Source: Linum tenue (taxonomy: Eukaryota; Streptophyta; Magnoliopsida; Malpighiales; Linaceae). Taken from it: a stretch of 64,000 nucleotides of DNA. The position numbers and the translations under genes were made by a program. The stretch is taken from positions 59,564,877 through 59,628,876 of the forward strand of contig CAMGYJ010000008.1 in NCBI GenBank assembly GCA_946122785.1, in the 5' to 3' direction. The notes under the pieces are model-generated. The model ran no database searches. It was not told the origin of the DNA and saw only the letters and a list, made by a program, of their open reading frames with translations. Shown here one piece after another: positions 12,183 to 25,026 of the stretch. Each line of letters starts with the position of its first letter. The stretch's first letter is position 1.

Positions 12183-13339
12183 TAACAAATAAATTATTCG
12201 TATAATTACTATTAATATTTATACGATTGTTGTTATTTATCCGGCCAACGGGCGGGCCCAACTCTAGTATATTCTATCCAAAGTATTGTATTCAATATAT
12301 ATAACCCACAAAGACCTACTCTTGGGAAAAGTCGCCTAATGGTGGGTTATAAAGTAAAAAATAAAATTATGTATTTGCTTCCTATATATATATATATGAT
12401 GCTGCATTAGATAAAAAAACCCACAGAAAATTTACGAAACTCTTGAGGGAATTTTTTCAGAACGATCAAATTTGGGTTTCTTTTAGCAAGGAAAAACAAG
12501 TAGATGGAGACAGAAAAATGGGCTTCAAATTTCAGACATTGAAAGTTCTAGGCCTAGCTAATAGTACCTTACTAGTGAGGTGATATTCATCCAATTTATA
12601 GTTTACGTGCTATTTAATGAATTCGAACTTCAGACTTTCAGGTTGAAACTAGCTAATATATTTTTTTTTTTATGTAGAGAACTGAAAAACCCTAGAAAAT
12701 GGAACCCTAATGATAAGCTAACTATTCCAATGGATGGTTTGTGCGGATGGACATTAGTGTGGTAGAACCGCAATTGCGGTTGAACCAAACCGAACCATGA
12801 AGCTTGCAATTTGTCCTACGATATATGTTTTAATTAGTTGTTCGCTGATTTGCGTTGACCGAAAGTGAATTGCTTCTATAATTGCATAGCGAAAAAGATA
12901 GAATCTTCGGAGCTCAATCACCCAAATACGACATTGACAACTATTTAATTAGATTATAAAACAAATGTATGTGCAGTTTAAAAGTGGTTATGAATCTTTC
13001 AGTTTATGATTTGGTGTTATTGTGTGTGTATATATTTTGAGAGTGTATTTGTAGCTAATTAGCTATCTAATTTCTGTATGAGAAAACAGTAATAATGATG
13101 ATTGATGAAGGGCGTTGAAGGTATTGATGAACACCATCCCTGTTCATTTCGATATGCTTAGCGAAGAGATTCTAGGCAATATGTAGGATTGATTCACACC
13201 TCGGTCGAAAAATGATGACTTCGTAAATGTATAGTTCCACAGAAAACAAATAAGAATATGTGATGGCAGCTAGCTTTGAATGGAACGACGCGTTTTTTTG
13301 GTTCTAATCTCCACAGCTGCAACGCACCAGAAAGAGCTG
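12183..13339. other. Intergenic, 3' flank of the host gene
   Basis: AT-rich, with a short TA microsatellite near 12385-12398. No gene is supported. The last part should contain the 3' UTR of the minus-strand gene ending at 13340. Confidence 0.45.
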
Positions 13340-16300
13340 TCAAAGCATCTCCATCTTCACCTTCTGAACAGCAACCTCAGTTAACACGGGCAGAGGCATA
13401 ATGGATTGATTCAGCGCCAATTTCTTTTTGTTTGAGGGTCGCCAGCCATGTTGGGATCCAATGCCGATTTCCTTTCGTTTGAGCGTGGCCCTGTTGGGTG
13501 CTGATCTCTTGGAGCGAAGAGCAGCACAGAGATGATCGAATTCCTCCCTCGCCTTATCAAACTGCTTGATCAGTGACTCTTGAAGCTCCTCCTCATCTCT
13601 TACCACCACAATATTCTCTTTCACCAGGCCAAGCTTTACCGCTATGTTCTTGATGAGCGACGACGACCAAGATTCTTCGGGCTTCTTGTCTCCATCGCAC
13701 AGGCTGGGTGCTGCTGCTGCAATCTCTTTCACCAGACCAACCTTGGCCGCTATCTTCCCGTTTATCTCCTCTTCCAGCTTACGGATCTCAAGCATTGTTG
13801 TCTTAAGGCCGTCTTTGTCGTCCTTGTAACCATCAGCTTGGACCTTCTCTTCCTTGTGTGCGCAGGCCTTACCTATCTCGAAAAAGGAATGCGCAAGTTA
13901 CTACATATACAAGACACTTATGTTCTTATACGCTCATCAGAGCTATTGCCAATGAACTAGTGATTAGTGAAAAGCAGCCAACTAGATAGTTTTCGAAAAT
14001 TCTAACGCGTGACAGTTTTCGAGTCGTCGCTGAAAATAGGAGCTAGGATATATAGGATTTGACCGACGACAACAGGCGCGATGAAATGCAACGGAACGGA
14101 TCCCAACAAGAAAGTAAAATCAACTCCACTTGACAACCAATAGCGACGACAACAAAATCAACAAACATCTTCCATCCAATTCTACTAGGACAAAATCTTC
14201 TTATATAAATAGCGTATTTAAACTATAAAAAAAAAATTGATATAATTGTAAGTTTGGTGACAAATAATAGTAAAAGACTTGGCGGCAAATAATCCTATTC
14301 GTACGTACCTTTGTGAGCGGCTAAGTAGTGGGGAAGGGCAAGGTCTTGGGCGTCGGAAGCAAGTATACCCTCTGCTGCCTGGTGAATCTTTACCTTAAGA
14401 ATGCTCAGGGACTTGTTCATAATCTCAACGTCGAGATCAAGACCGCTGCCCTTCAGAGTCAAAGCGTGGAGAAGGTCAACCCATTCTTTGGTCTTGTCCC
14501 AGCCATCTTTGCGAAGCCTCGGTTGAACTCTAGTCTGCGGTATAGCCTCCGTGTCAATGAAGGCTTCGACCTTCTGAGCCATAGCGTCGCGCTCCCTCAG
14601 AGTCTCGACGTAATCCTTCGCTCTCATCTCCATTTCGTTGCTCCGCTCGATGGTGGCGGCGGCTGTCTCTCCGACGACCGTCCAGACCGTCCTGTCGTCC
14701 CGAACCCCACGCGGCCTTGGAATGTACTCGCGATACAGCTGGCTGTAATCAGTAAAACCCAAAACCGGCTCAATAATTCCTAGCAGGGTAGCAGATATCT
14801 CCAGCGCGGCCGTAATGTTCACATCCAGGCTAGCGACTCGTGCCGCGTCGCCGGCGGCTGCGGCGGCGCACCGGCGCTCCTTAAGAAGCTTGATCTTTTC
14901 GATAGCTATAGCTTGTCTGTCTGCAAACCCGCAGCAGAACACGTCTGGCAGCATGACCGACCTTGGCCATCGGGAGCGCCTGTTACAGAAACAGGAAGTG
15001 GACCGAAAATTTTATACGATTTGTGAGATTTTCAATTTCGGCCATAACTAATCTACTAAATCGTTATATTAGAGGCTAGAACGCAAATAGGAATTTAACG
15101 ATAAGTCTATATGATTTTAAATTCCTAAAGTGGAAAACTCAATTCCAAACCGAAGAAAATATCAGGAAAGCAGAAACAGACAAGATATTGCACAGAGAAG
15201 AAGGGGCAACAAAGGACTCTTTGGTAATAGTTAAATTGATGCATTGTTATCGGTCAATGTATGCATGATAATATACATGTATATAAGAAAATTAGTGTAT
15301 TGTAGTTTACAACATTTGATTTCTGTGATGGTTATTGTAGTATTTAAACAAGCAATATTACTTTTTGGATGAAATATCACTCTTACCTAGAGAAAATTCA
15401 GAAAATGATGCATTGTAACTATCTCAACCAAACTATCATAGCTGCAGAGTAATTTCTGAACCATTAACTAAATTATCTACCTTGTGTTTTCCTTTTTCTT
15501 CTTGAAGATACGCATTAGTCCTCTTTAACAAAACAAAAGAAAAAAAACGCATTAACTGGATTTTCTTTTGCAGTAAGATCAACCATCGGTCGATTGAAAG
15601 AAAAATGCATAATCGAGGGACCGGAAGATCCATCGATCATAAAATTAAACATAAACATATGGAACAAAATAGAAAAGAAAAAACATAGTCCCATTGTTGT
15701 AGAGTAATTTTTGAATTATTAACTAAATTATCAAACCTTGTTTCTTCCTTTTTCTTGAAGAAATGCACTGGCCCTCTGTAACAAAAAAAAAAAAAAAAGA
15801 TATAGTACATTGAAAAAACAAACACATAACTGGATTTTCTTTTGCAATAATTAAGTATCAACAATCAATCGACGCAAGATCGAGGGACAAAAAGATCTAT
15901 CATAAAATAGAACAAAAACCTATTGAACAAAAAAGAAAAAAAAAATAGAGTTCCATTGTTGCCGAGTAATCTCTGAATTAACTAAATTATCTACCTGGGT
16001 ATTTCATTTCTCTTGAAGTGCCACTTTAGCCCTCTGTAACAAAAAGGATAGAAAAAATTGTACCAGCAAACGCATTAAGTGGATTTTCTTTTACTGTAAG
16101 ATCAACGATCGATTAAAATGAAAATGCATGATCTAGTGACCAGAAGATCCATCGATCCAAGAAATAGATCGATCGTAAAATAGAACAAAGACCTATTGAA
16201 CAGAAAAGAAAAGAAAGATTGTGTCCCATTGCTGCAGACTCATATTCTGAACCACTAGCTAAATTATCTACCTTGGGTTTTCCTCTTTCTTGAAGAAACG

Positions 16301-19300
16301 CATTATCCATCTGCAACAAAAAGATAGAAAAAATTGATTTGCAGGCATTAGCTGGATTGAAAGAAAATTGCATGATTGAGGGGCCAAAAGATCAATCGAT
16401 CTAAGAGACAGATTCATCGTAAAATAGAATTGAGACCTATTGAACAGAAAAGAAAAAAGAAAAAAACAGAATCCAATTGCTGCAGAGTAATGTCTGAACC
16501 ATTAACTAGATAGTCTACCTTGTTTTTTCCTCTTTCCTGAAGAGATGCCTTAGCCCTCTGTAACAAAATGGATACAAAAAATTGAACCAACAAAAGCTGA
16601 CATAGATAGAAAGAGGAACGAAGACTAGTGATTTAACCAAATTTTCTTTTGCAGTAAGATGAACAATCCATCGATTGAAAAAAAAAAATGCATGATTGAG
16701 GGACAAGAAGATCCACCGATATACAAAACAGCTGAGCTGGATCGTCAAGAGGAACAGTGACGTATTGTTGCAGAGTAATTTATGAACCAGTAACTAATTA
16801 ATTCTACCTTGGTTTTTCCTGTTTCCTGAAGAGTCTCATTCTCTGTGCTCTGGCGTACTGTAAAACAAAAGCATAAAAAAAGAAACGCCCTGACATTCTT
16901 TAAAAAAACAATAAAAAGAAAACGCCGGCATAAAACCAAAGAGGAACGAAGACTGATGCGTTAACTGGCTTTTCTTTTGCAATAAAGATCAACGAGCTTT
17001 TCTAGAGACTACCGATCTAGAATACACGTAGGTTAGGTATGATCGAGGGACCAAGAAGAGAGGAGAGCAGTAGATCGACAGACGGCTTACATGCTCGACC
17101 GAGATGCTAGCTGCTGTGGAAGGATTCTGCAATGCCGGCCGGCCGGCTATTTGCGCTAGACAGAGTGAGTTACAGAGATGAATTGCTAGTAGGGCTTCGC
17201 TAGCTGTTACTTGACTGGGTTTTGCGCTCTAGGGTTTTATCCTCTCACGTTTCTTGCTCACAATCTATATATCTCTTCCGTTTCTGAGAAAGATTAGGAG
17301 TTAGTGAGATACTCGGAATGGGATACGGTGCTCTATATGTGAGAGTTTGAAACCTAGCTGCCATGGAGGCTAGGGTTTGTGAAAGAAGAACTAGGGTTTG
17401 ATTTGGGGGAATGTTGCATACTGCCTTCCATTCCATTTTCTCCAGAATATATACAGAGATTAATACAGTGTTCTTCCTAATCTACTGTACTCTAACGGCT
17501 ATCAACAACTAACAATTAAACTAAGCCAATTGGCTATTTACACGTGTACTAAGCGCACTCAAATCATCTGAACCTTCTCTTATCTCTGAACGGCGTCGCA
17601 TCACTTTATTCCTCTGCGTATCAATTGAACGGGTGAAAGGAAGCCCGGTCCAACCGTGATCCGACCCAGTCGTCTTCTTCCTCTTGCAGAGTGTTCCTTT
17701 CCTTCTGCATTTCAGCTTCGCTGATCTTCTCCATTGGGACACTCTGCTTCACACGCCCCCTCAAGCTGGCGAGTACAAGTCATGTACTCCCAGCTTGGAG
17801 AGCAAGAAAGTAAACCTGTCTGCTGAAAGGCCCTTGGTAAATAAGTCGGCCAATTGGTATTCTGTTCTGAGATGTGAAAGAGTGAGTAAACCTGATTGCA
17901 AACGTTCTCGCACAACATGACAATCCACCTCGATATGCTTTGTCCTTTCGTGAAAAACTGGATTCTCTGCTATATGAATAGCAGATTGATTGTCACAATA
18001 TATCTTGACTGGTTGAGGGTGTGAAACTCCATAAAAGGCAAGTAATGCTTTAATCCATTGCACTTCACAGGATAATTGAGCTAGAGCTCTGTATTCCGCT
18101 TCTGAGGAAGATCGAGACACAGTACCCTGTTTCTTACTTTTCCAGGTAACTAATGAACTCCCCAGAAAGGTGCAGTACCCAGTAACTGACTTCCTTGAGT
18201 CAGGACATGTTGCCCAGTCTGAATCTGAATAACCACTTAACTGAAGACTAGAAGATGAGGAGAACCATAATCCCTGTGCTGGACATCCCTTCAAATACCT
18301 GAAGATCCTGTGTAGGGCTTTCAAATGTACTGTAGTAGGACAGTCCTGAAATTGGCTTAACTGTTGTACTGGAAAGCAAATATCAGGTCTTGTTGAGGTT
18401 AGATACTGCAACTGGCCAAGCAAGTGCCTAAACACAGATCCATCTTCTAGTTTTGTTCCATCACTAGCTGATAATGCAGTCTTCATACTCATAGGAGTCT
18501 TGGCTGGCTTACATTCCAAGAAATCTGCATTTTCCAACATCTCAAGGCAGAATTTTCTTTGACACAATGAAATGCCAGCATTAGTCTTGGCTATTTCCAG
18601 GCCTAGGAAATATTTGAGGTTCCCCAAGTCTTTTATTTTTAACCCCTGCTGCAACTGACCCTTAACACGTTGAATATCATCCAAGTTTGGTCCTGCTACA
18701 ATGATATCATCAACGTAGATAACAAGAATCACAGTGGCTGATTTGAACACTGAATAATCTTCATAGGACTGTACAAATCCTATTTTAGTCAGATACTCAC
18801 TCAGTTTTAAGTACCACTGCCTACTAGCCTGCTTGAGACCATAAATTGACTTCTTTAACCTGCAAACCTTTCCTTGCAGGTGACTTAGCTCTCTTAGACC
18901 AGGTGGCAATTCCATGTAAACCTCCTCCTCTAAGTCACCATGTAGGAAAGCGTTACTGACATCCATCTGATGAAGATGCCAGTGTTTAACAGCAGCAACA
19001 GCCAACAAAAGTTTGACTGAATTGATCTTAGCAACAGGGGAAAAAGTATCAACAAAATCCACCCCATATGTCTGAGTATAACCCTTTGCAACAACTCGAG
19101 CCCTGAACCTTTCCACAGAACCATCAGGGAGAAATTTGGTTTTATAAACCCATTTAGAACCAACTGGATGGACATTTACAGGTCTGTCCACAATATCCCA
19201 AGTGTTGTTAGCCTCAAGGGCATTAACCTCCTCCTTCATTGCTGCCTGCCACCAGGAATGAGGAGCTGCTTGGCTGTAAGTTTGAGGGTCTGAGGTGAGA

Positions 19301-22300
19301 GAGATGGAGAGTATATAAGACTTGTGGGAAGAAGGGAGATGGGAATAACTCAGAGAGTGTGAGAGGGGGTAAAGAAGTTTGGAATCCAAGGAAGTAGAGT
19401 CAGTGTGAGAAAGGAAAGAGGTGTGAAAAGACTCTAGATGTTTAGGTGGCCTAGTAAGCCTCACTGGTTTTCTCAGGGCAATGGGAGGAGTGGGGGAAGG
19501 AGGTGGGGAAGAAGAAGAAGGTGAGAATGGGATAGAGGATGGTGAGGTTGGTGGTGTAGAACCTGGTGTGGAAACAGGTGTGGGAACTGGTGTGGTAACA
19601 GGTGTAGAACCTGGTGTGGAAACAGGTGTGGGAACTGGTGTGGTAACGGGTGTAGAATAGGGAGTAGGAGAAGAAGGAACAAAGTCAGGGTCTGAGGTTT
19701 CATGAATATTGTGATCAGGAGAAAGTGGAGTATCAGGAAACAGTTCTGAATGAGGAAAAGAAGGAACTGGAGAAGGTGTGGTAGTAGGTGTAGGTGAAGA
19801 GGAAAGGAAAGGGAAAATGTGCTCATAAAACTCCACATCCCTGCTGGTGAATACTGTATGAGTCTCCAAGTCATACAGTTTAAACCCTTTAATTCCATAA
19901 GCATAACCAAGGAATACTGTCTTGATTGCTCTGGCAGCAAACTTGGGCTTATGAGGTTGGACATTGGTGGCAAAAGCAAGACAACCAAACACTCTCAGAT
20001 CACTATAATCTGGAGGTACTCCATACAGACATTCAAAGGGTGATTTACCATCCAAAACAGGAGTGGGAATGCGGTTTATCAGATAGGATGCATGCAAAAC
20101 AAAATGGCTCCAAAAACTGGTTGGGAGACCTGACTGGAACTTCAATGATCTGGCAACATTCAACAGATGTTGATGTTTCCTCTCAACCCTGCCATTTTGC
20201 TGGGCAGTGTGTACACAGCTTAATTAATGGATCATTCCATGTTGTTGGTAAAAAGCATCCATCTTAAACTCAAGTCCTTGGTCTGATCTAACAATCTTAA
20301 CCTTGGTATTGAACTGAGTTTCTACCATGGCACAGAATGATTGCAGTAAGTGCCTAGCCTCTGATTTAGAGTGCATCAAGTAAAGCCAAGTGGAACGGCT
20401 GTAGTCATCCACAACAGTCAAAAAATACTGAAAACCATCCATAGAAATTACATTCACTGGTCCCCAAATATCAGTATGTATCATGTCAAAGGGAGACTTA
20501 GAATGAGAAGAACTTTTAGGAAATGGTAAACGTTTCTGCTTAGAGAAATGACAAATCTCACAAGCTAAGGAGTCAGGAACCTCAATCTCATTACAAACAC
20601 TCTTAATATTCTTCAATCTATCTAAAGACAAATGGCCTAATCTCTGATGCCATAGACTGGGACTGTGACTGCTGCTCACTCCAAGAATTTCTGGTTTGCA
20701 AATCTCTCCTGGGCCACTGGATTCTCCAAGAAGGTAAAGACCCCTACTTACTGGGATTAAACCAATCCTCTGTTGAGATATAAGGTCCTGGACATAACAA
20801 AAAGTGGATTGAAATAAGAGTGAGACTGGACTGTTCTTGGTTAATTGACTAACTGAGATTAGATTGTAGGAAAAAGAGGGAACCAGTAAAACTTTGGTCA
20901 GTAAGATGCCACAAGGGAGTTTCACTATCCCTACATGTGTGACTATGGCTTGTTGGCCATTTGGTAAAGTCACAGACATGTTGCTAACTGACCTACATCT
21001 AAGAAATAAGCTAAGTGAACAAATAATATGATCACTAGCCCCTGTATCCAGAACCCACACACACTTATCAGTTCTGGTTTGAGAAGTAGAAAAGATTGAT
21101 TTACCTGTCATGGGCACAGAACTAGCCATAACAGAATTGGCTTGTGAACCACCTTGTGTGGGTGTGGAAGACTGCAACAAAGCTTTGAGTCTGTGAAGCT
21201 CCTCTGCTGTAAAGCCTGAGAAGGTTGGTGAGTGTGGTTCATGTTGACTCACAGGACTAGTAGGGGAATATGAACTTGCTCCTCCTGAAGTATTGCCCTC
21301 TCCACTAACCACATCAACTGAACCAGCAAACCCTCTTCCTCTGCCTGAGTTGTTACCAGGATTGTTACCAAGAAGTCCATTCTTACGTTTTAACTTCCAG
21401 CAATCTTCCTTCACATGGTTATCCTTCTTGCAGTACCTGCAGAAGAGTCCTCCAGGTTGGTGCTCAGAAGACCCTTTATCCTTGGATTGATTATACTGAG
21501 TCTTGGACCCTGCAAGTGCAGTTGCTAAGGCAATAGTCTCTTCAGATTTTCCAATATTGGAAGTAGAACCATTCAATTGCCTTTCCAGCTGAGTTACAGA
21601 TCTGTAAATACTGTCAAGATCAGGAAGAGGTTCAATCATCAGCATCTGGGTTTTCACCTGCTGGTATCTCTCATTCAACCCTAGCAGGAAACGAATGACC
21701 TTTCCCCTTTCTTGATAACGCATCACAGTCTCATAAGTGCGAGAAGCACAATCACAGTAAGGTATGGGTTGGTAGGTCTGATGCTCATCCCATACCAACT
21801 TCAGATCTGTATAGTACTGACGAATGGTCTTGTTTCCTTGCTTAGTTAGATCCATTTTCTCTTGCAGATTGGCTATTCTAACCGAATCGCCTTGACTAAA
21901 CCTAGACTTAAGGTAAGTCCAAGCCTCAGATGCAACCTTAATGTTTCGAAGACTAGGTACAATATCCTCAGAAACAGAATTTCTAATCCAGCATACAACT
22001 GTACCATTAACACGATCCCAAGTCCCATAAAACGGATCTGTAAGTGCTGGTACCTGAATGGTTCCTAGGACGAAACCAAGCTTGTTTTTGGTGCGCAAGG
22101 CAACTTCCATACACTCGCTCCACAGCAGATAGTTGTCGTCGTTGAGCTTGAAGCTAATGACTGGTAGGAAGGAGTTGTCGCTCTGAGCAAGGTAGAACGG
22201 GTTGGAGTAAGGATCCTCGTAGCGAGGTGATGAAATCTCCTTCTCCTTGGGATCCTTGTCTGAGCTAGTAGAATCATCTGCTTCCGCCATTGTTGGAGTT

Positions 22301-23383
22301 TAAGAACAAAAGAGGTGTTTGAGAAAAGAAGAAATGAAAGAAGGGTAGTAAGAACAAGCTCAACACAGAATCAAAAGCCAACCAGGCTCTGATACCATGT
22401 GAGAGTTTGAAACCTAGCTGCCATGGAGGCTAGGGTTTGTGAAAGAAGAACTAGGGTTTGATTTGGGGGAATGTTGCATACTGCCTTCCATTCCATTTTC
22501 TCCAGAATATATACAGAGATTAATACAGTGTTCTTCCTAATCTACTGTACTCTAACGGCTATCAACAACTAACAATTAAACTAAGCCAATTGGCTATTTA
22601 CACGTGTACTAAGCGCACTCAAATCATCTGAACCTTCTCTTATCTCTGAACGGCGTCGCATCACTTTATTCCTCTGCGTATCAATTGAACGGGTGAAAGG
22701 AAGCCCGGTCCAACCGTGATCCGACCCAGTCGTCTTCTTCCTCTTGCAGAGTGTTCCTTTCCTTCTGCATTTCAGCTTCGCTGATCTTCTCCATTGGGAC
22801 ACTCTGCTTCACATATAGGGCAATTTAGTCAAAATACTAACCGTTCCTTCCTCCTAAACCCCATGGTCCATGAAACCGTACCGGAGACCGTACCGGAAAA
22901 GTCAGCGATAGAGTATTTTATGACAAAATCGTGATTTAACCGTAGTTCAACCGTTAGTACCGTTAAATACTGCCTATCGGTTTAGCCTCCGATACTCGGT
23001 ATTTTGTGGTTGAACCGTCGGTACGGTACGATTTAATGGACCATGCTAAACCCTAATATATCTACACATAATACATCACTCGCTCACCCTCTCTCCTTAT
23101 TCTCTGAATAATCGTCCGCCTCCCACCATTTTTCCACAAACTGCTGCACCCTGAATGGCGTGATGATCACAAACTCTAGCTCATCTTTCTTCTCCGCCAA
23201 CTGGCCGGCGACGTGGTCATGGAAAATAGTGGCCAAGGAGAAGACGTCATCAATCTCCAACTCCTCACGGTAACGGGCGACCAAAGACACCCTCGACAAT
23301 GATGACCGGCCGGTTACACGGAGAATTCCATTCAAATTGACGGCGGGAGAATTGGGTTGTCGAGGGTGGGATGTGCTTGAGCG
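13340..23383 (-). CDS. Unknown nine-exon host gene, copy B
   Basis: Candidate exons in transcription order: 23383-23088; six micro-exons 16849-16808, 16557-16519, 16310-16272, 16033-15995, 15775-15737 and 15522-15481; a large exon 14979-14309; last exon 13872-13340. The donors I read are GT and the acceptors AG. Every junction keeps one frame: the upstream exon and all micro-exons leave two bases, the next exon supplies one, and the large exon leaves one base that the last exon completes. The product would have at least about 560 residues, with a charged upstream region, a Lys/Glu-rich repeat, an Ala/Arg-rich then helical centre (large exon) and a basic C-terminus ending KVKMEML. I do not recognise the family. 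No in-frame ATG lies in the first candidate exon, so a further upstream exon is probably unseen. Intron 1 is 6.2 kb because of two transposon insertions. Confidence 0.65.
15481..16849 (-). repeat. Tandem array of six micro-exon units
   Basis: A unit of about 250-290 bp is repeated six times. Each unit holds a T-rich acceptor (typically TTTTTGTTACAG), a 39- or 42-nt open segment ending AAG or CAG, and a GT donor (usually GTAGATAATTTAG). In the frame set by the flanking exons all six segments are open and share a pattern of about 13 residues: hydrophobic start, Phe in the middle, a run of Lys/Arg, then Glu-rich and Pro/Thr (for example GLRHLFRKEEKT, GPVHFFKKKEET). In another frame the third contains a stop. 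The whole array is absent from copy A. Confidence 0.75.
17338..17753 (-). repeat. Copia 3' LTR
   Basis: 416 bp, no difference from the 5' copy seen by eye. The purine tract is adjacent at 17754-17768. Confidence 0.95.
17761..22290 (-). CDS. Copia gag-pol polyprotein with one nonsense codon
   Basis: A single reading frame of 1510 codons starts at MAEADDSTSS. The order is gag (about 1-240), a CCHC zinc knuckle near 280 (CRYCKKDNHVKEDC), protease near 413 (DTGASDH), a GAG-pre-integrase box near 546 (LWHQRLGHL), integrase with Asp residues in HTDIWGP and VRSDQG and Glu in NGRVERKH, RT with YVDD near 1190, and RNase H (DNQSAIH) to the end. The only break is an in-frame TAA at 20224-20226, just before the integrase Glu, where related proteins usually have Gln; a single C-to-T change could explain it. 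A Pro/Ser/Thr-rich linker at about 19555-19650 contains a short tandem duplication. Apart from that stop the protein is of full family length. Confidence 0.92.
22398..22813 (-). repeat. Copia 5' LTR
   Basis: Partner of 17338-17753. It is the 5' copy because the tRNA primer site lies immediately to its left on the plus strand. Confidence 0.95.
22862..23045. mobile_element. hAT-type MITE, 184 bp
   Basis: Perfect 10-bp terminal inverted repeats (CATGGTCCAT and ATGGACCATG) are flanked by an exact 8-bp duplication CTAAACCC (22854-22861 and 23046-23053). Copy A has a single CTAAACCC at 8174-8181 and no insert, which is the empty site. The inner sequence is rich in CCGTACCGG and CGGTACGG, so it is itself strongly self-complementary. 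It lies in intron 1 of the host gene. Confidence 0.92.
23088..23383 (-). CDS. Candidate upstream exon of the host gene (copy B)
   Basis: 296 nt bounded by a plausible acceptor (ATCCTTGGTCGTCAG) and a GTGAGC donor. It reads without stop into a charged segment (for example RYREELEIDDVFSLATIFHD) that looks like genuine protein. The exit phase matches the micro-exons downstream. There is no ATG in frame, so either an earlier exon exists or this copy has lost its start. Copy A lacks about 250 bp here, removing the exon. Confidence 0.5.
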
Positions 23384-23832
23384 CTGACGACCAAGGATTA
23401 TAATAAATGGAAGAAAAACAATCGGATCTTTGTACTAGTATGAGGAGTCATGTTTTGGTTTTATCTAGATTTGTAGTACTGGTTTTTCATATTTGTGGTA
23501 ATGATTCTCACAACGGTTTATAGCACTAGTATTAGTAGCGATTTTACAGATGTGGATCGTATTAGTAGTGATTATGTTACATTACTTTCTAAAATTCACT
23601 AATTATGATAATTTAAAATTTCTAAATCACTACTAAATCACTACAAGAACAAATAAAATTGCTAATACAACCAGCAAAATCACTACTGATTAATGTAGTA
23701 GTAGTTTCCGTACTAATATTTTTCACCTCTAAATCGATCTCTACTAAGAAAGAGAAAAATATTTTAAATCTTAATTTATTAATTCAATAATTTTTTGATA
23801 TACCGAATATGCCCCTCATTATTCTCCACCAT

Positions 23833-25026
23833 CATATTTAAATTAAAAGTAATGAACTGTTCGAATAAAAAAAAATGTAATGCACAGTGATTATAGTGGT
23901 TAGTACGATGCTAATTCCTATTCAGTTAGCACTCTAACTCGTCCCGAGATACTCTATCTAGTACTCCAATTATTTAGATTTTTTAACCTATAAAATAGTA
24001 TAAGAATTAGAACTCTTATCGGGATGATGTTGCATGCTAGCATTTCAAATTGAGGGTCCTTTCGTGTTTCAAACTTTCATCATGCTCCATGCATATAAAA
24101 AAAATTGAACCTAAAGAAATACCATCATTCACGTCACCATAAAATTAATCAGGACCCTCTCGAGTCTCGACCCACCACACCCCACCCCACCTTTTCAACC
24201 ACATTCACATATTTTCAAGCCGCGGCGCGGATCCAAAACAGGATAAAGTACTGACCCACATTTGAAAAGAGGTGGTGAGGATTGGGCCGTTGCTCGACAA
24301 ACAATTAAACCGAATATTTAAAATCGAATATTTATGAGTACTATACTAATTCTGGATCCAGTGTAGGGCTGGGCCGTGGTCGGGGGCGGCCCCCTAGATC
24401 CGCCATTGTTTTCAAGACATATTTTGTTGTTTTATGAGCTAATGGTGCATCCATCACACTAAAAATAACAGTTTTACTTAGCTTCTTAGGAAATACTCAA
24501 TTCGCTTAACAAAAGAAATTATCGCATTTTTCTTAATCCAACTCGAGCAATGTAACACCGCTTAAGTTGGCAACAAGTTATACCTAGATGAAACAAAAAT
24601 GAATAATGTCTTCGAAAATACTCGGCAAGGGAAAGCTAATCCGGTTCAGATCCGGTACTTAAACCTATAAGTTTTAGGAGTTTCTTAAAGCCTTCCCATT
24701 GACTGGAAGGAATCTAGGTAGTTATTAGGGAGTTAGTTGTTAATAGGTAGTTAAGGGTAGAAGTTGGTATTGTATAACCATCATTAATATAATGAATATT
24801 AAATAGTTAATCTAAGAAAGGTAATAATAGAAAAACCTAGACCATTCTCTCTCGGTCATCTCTCATTCATTCCCCGCCCATCCACTGACAACAACCAGCT
24901 TGTCATCTTAGAGGTGTTCAAACGACGTGGTTACCGTAGTAACCGTTTAAACTGGTAGTATTTGGCTAATTTAGTTTGGTTAACATTTTTAGCTAATATA
25001 TAATATATATTATATACACATACTCA
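23833..25026. other. Intergenic, no gene recognised
   Basis: AT-rich, with a short GC-rich patch near 24360-24410. No frame with convincing protein character was found. Confidence 0.45.

Larger units (their letters stand above)
17338..22813 (-). mobile_element. Nearly intact Ty1/Copia retrotransposon
   Basis: The two 416-bp LTRs look identical by eye and begin TGTGAGAG and end CTTCACA. They are flanked by TATA on both sides (17334-17337 and 22814-22817). The duplicated locus near 8135 (GGTGCTATAAAGGGC) shows the empty site. The primer-binding site TGGTATCAGAGC (initiator Met tRNA) abuts the 5' LTR at 22386-22397, and the polypurine tract lies at 17754-17768. It sits in intron 1 of the host gene, in the same orientation as that gene. 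Identical LTRs mean a recent insertion. Confidence 0.95.
14260..23832. repeat. Segmental duplication, copy B
   Basis: Collinear with 7073-8717 once the micro-exon block, the Copia element, the hAT MITE and the upstream exon are set aside. Anchors include the large exon, GGGTTTTGCGCTCTAGGGTT (about 17217) and CCAAGGATTATAATAAATGG (about 23391). Confidence 0.85.

Noticed and set aside
15436..16939. Short minus-strand ORFs (for example around 16113-16373) as separate small proteins
   Set aside because: They read through candidate intron sequence; the repeated 39-42 nt segments with splice sites explain the coding signal better.
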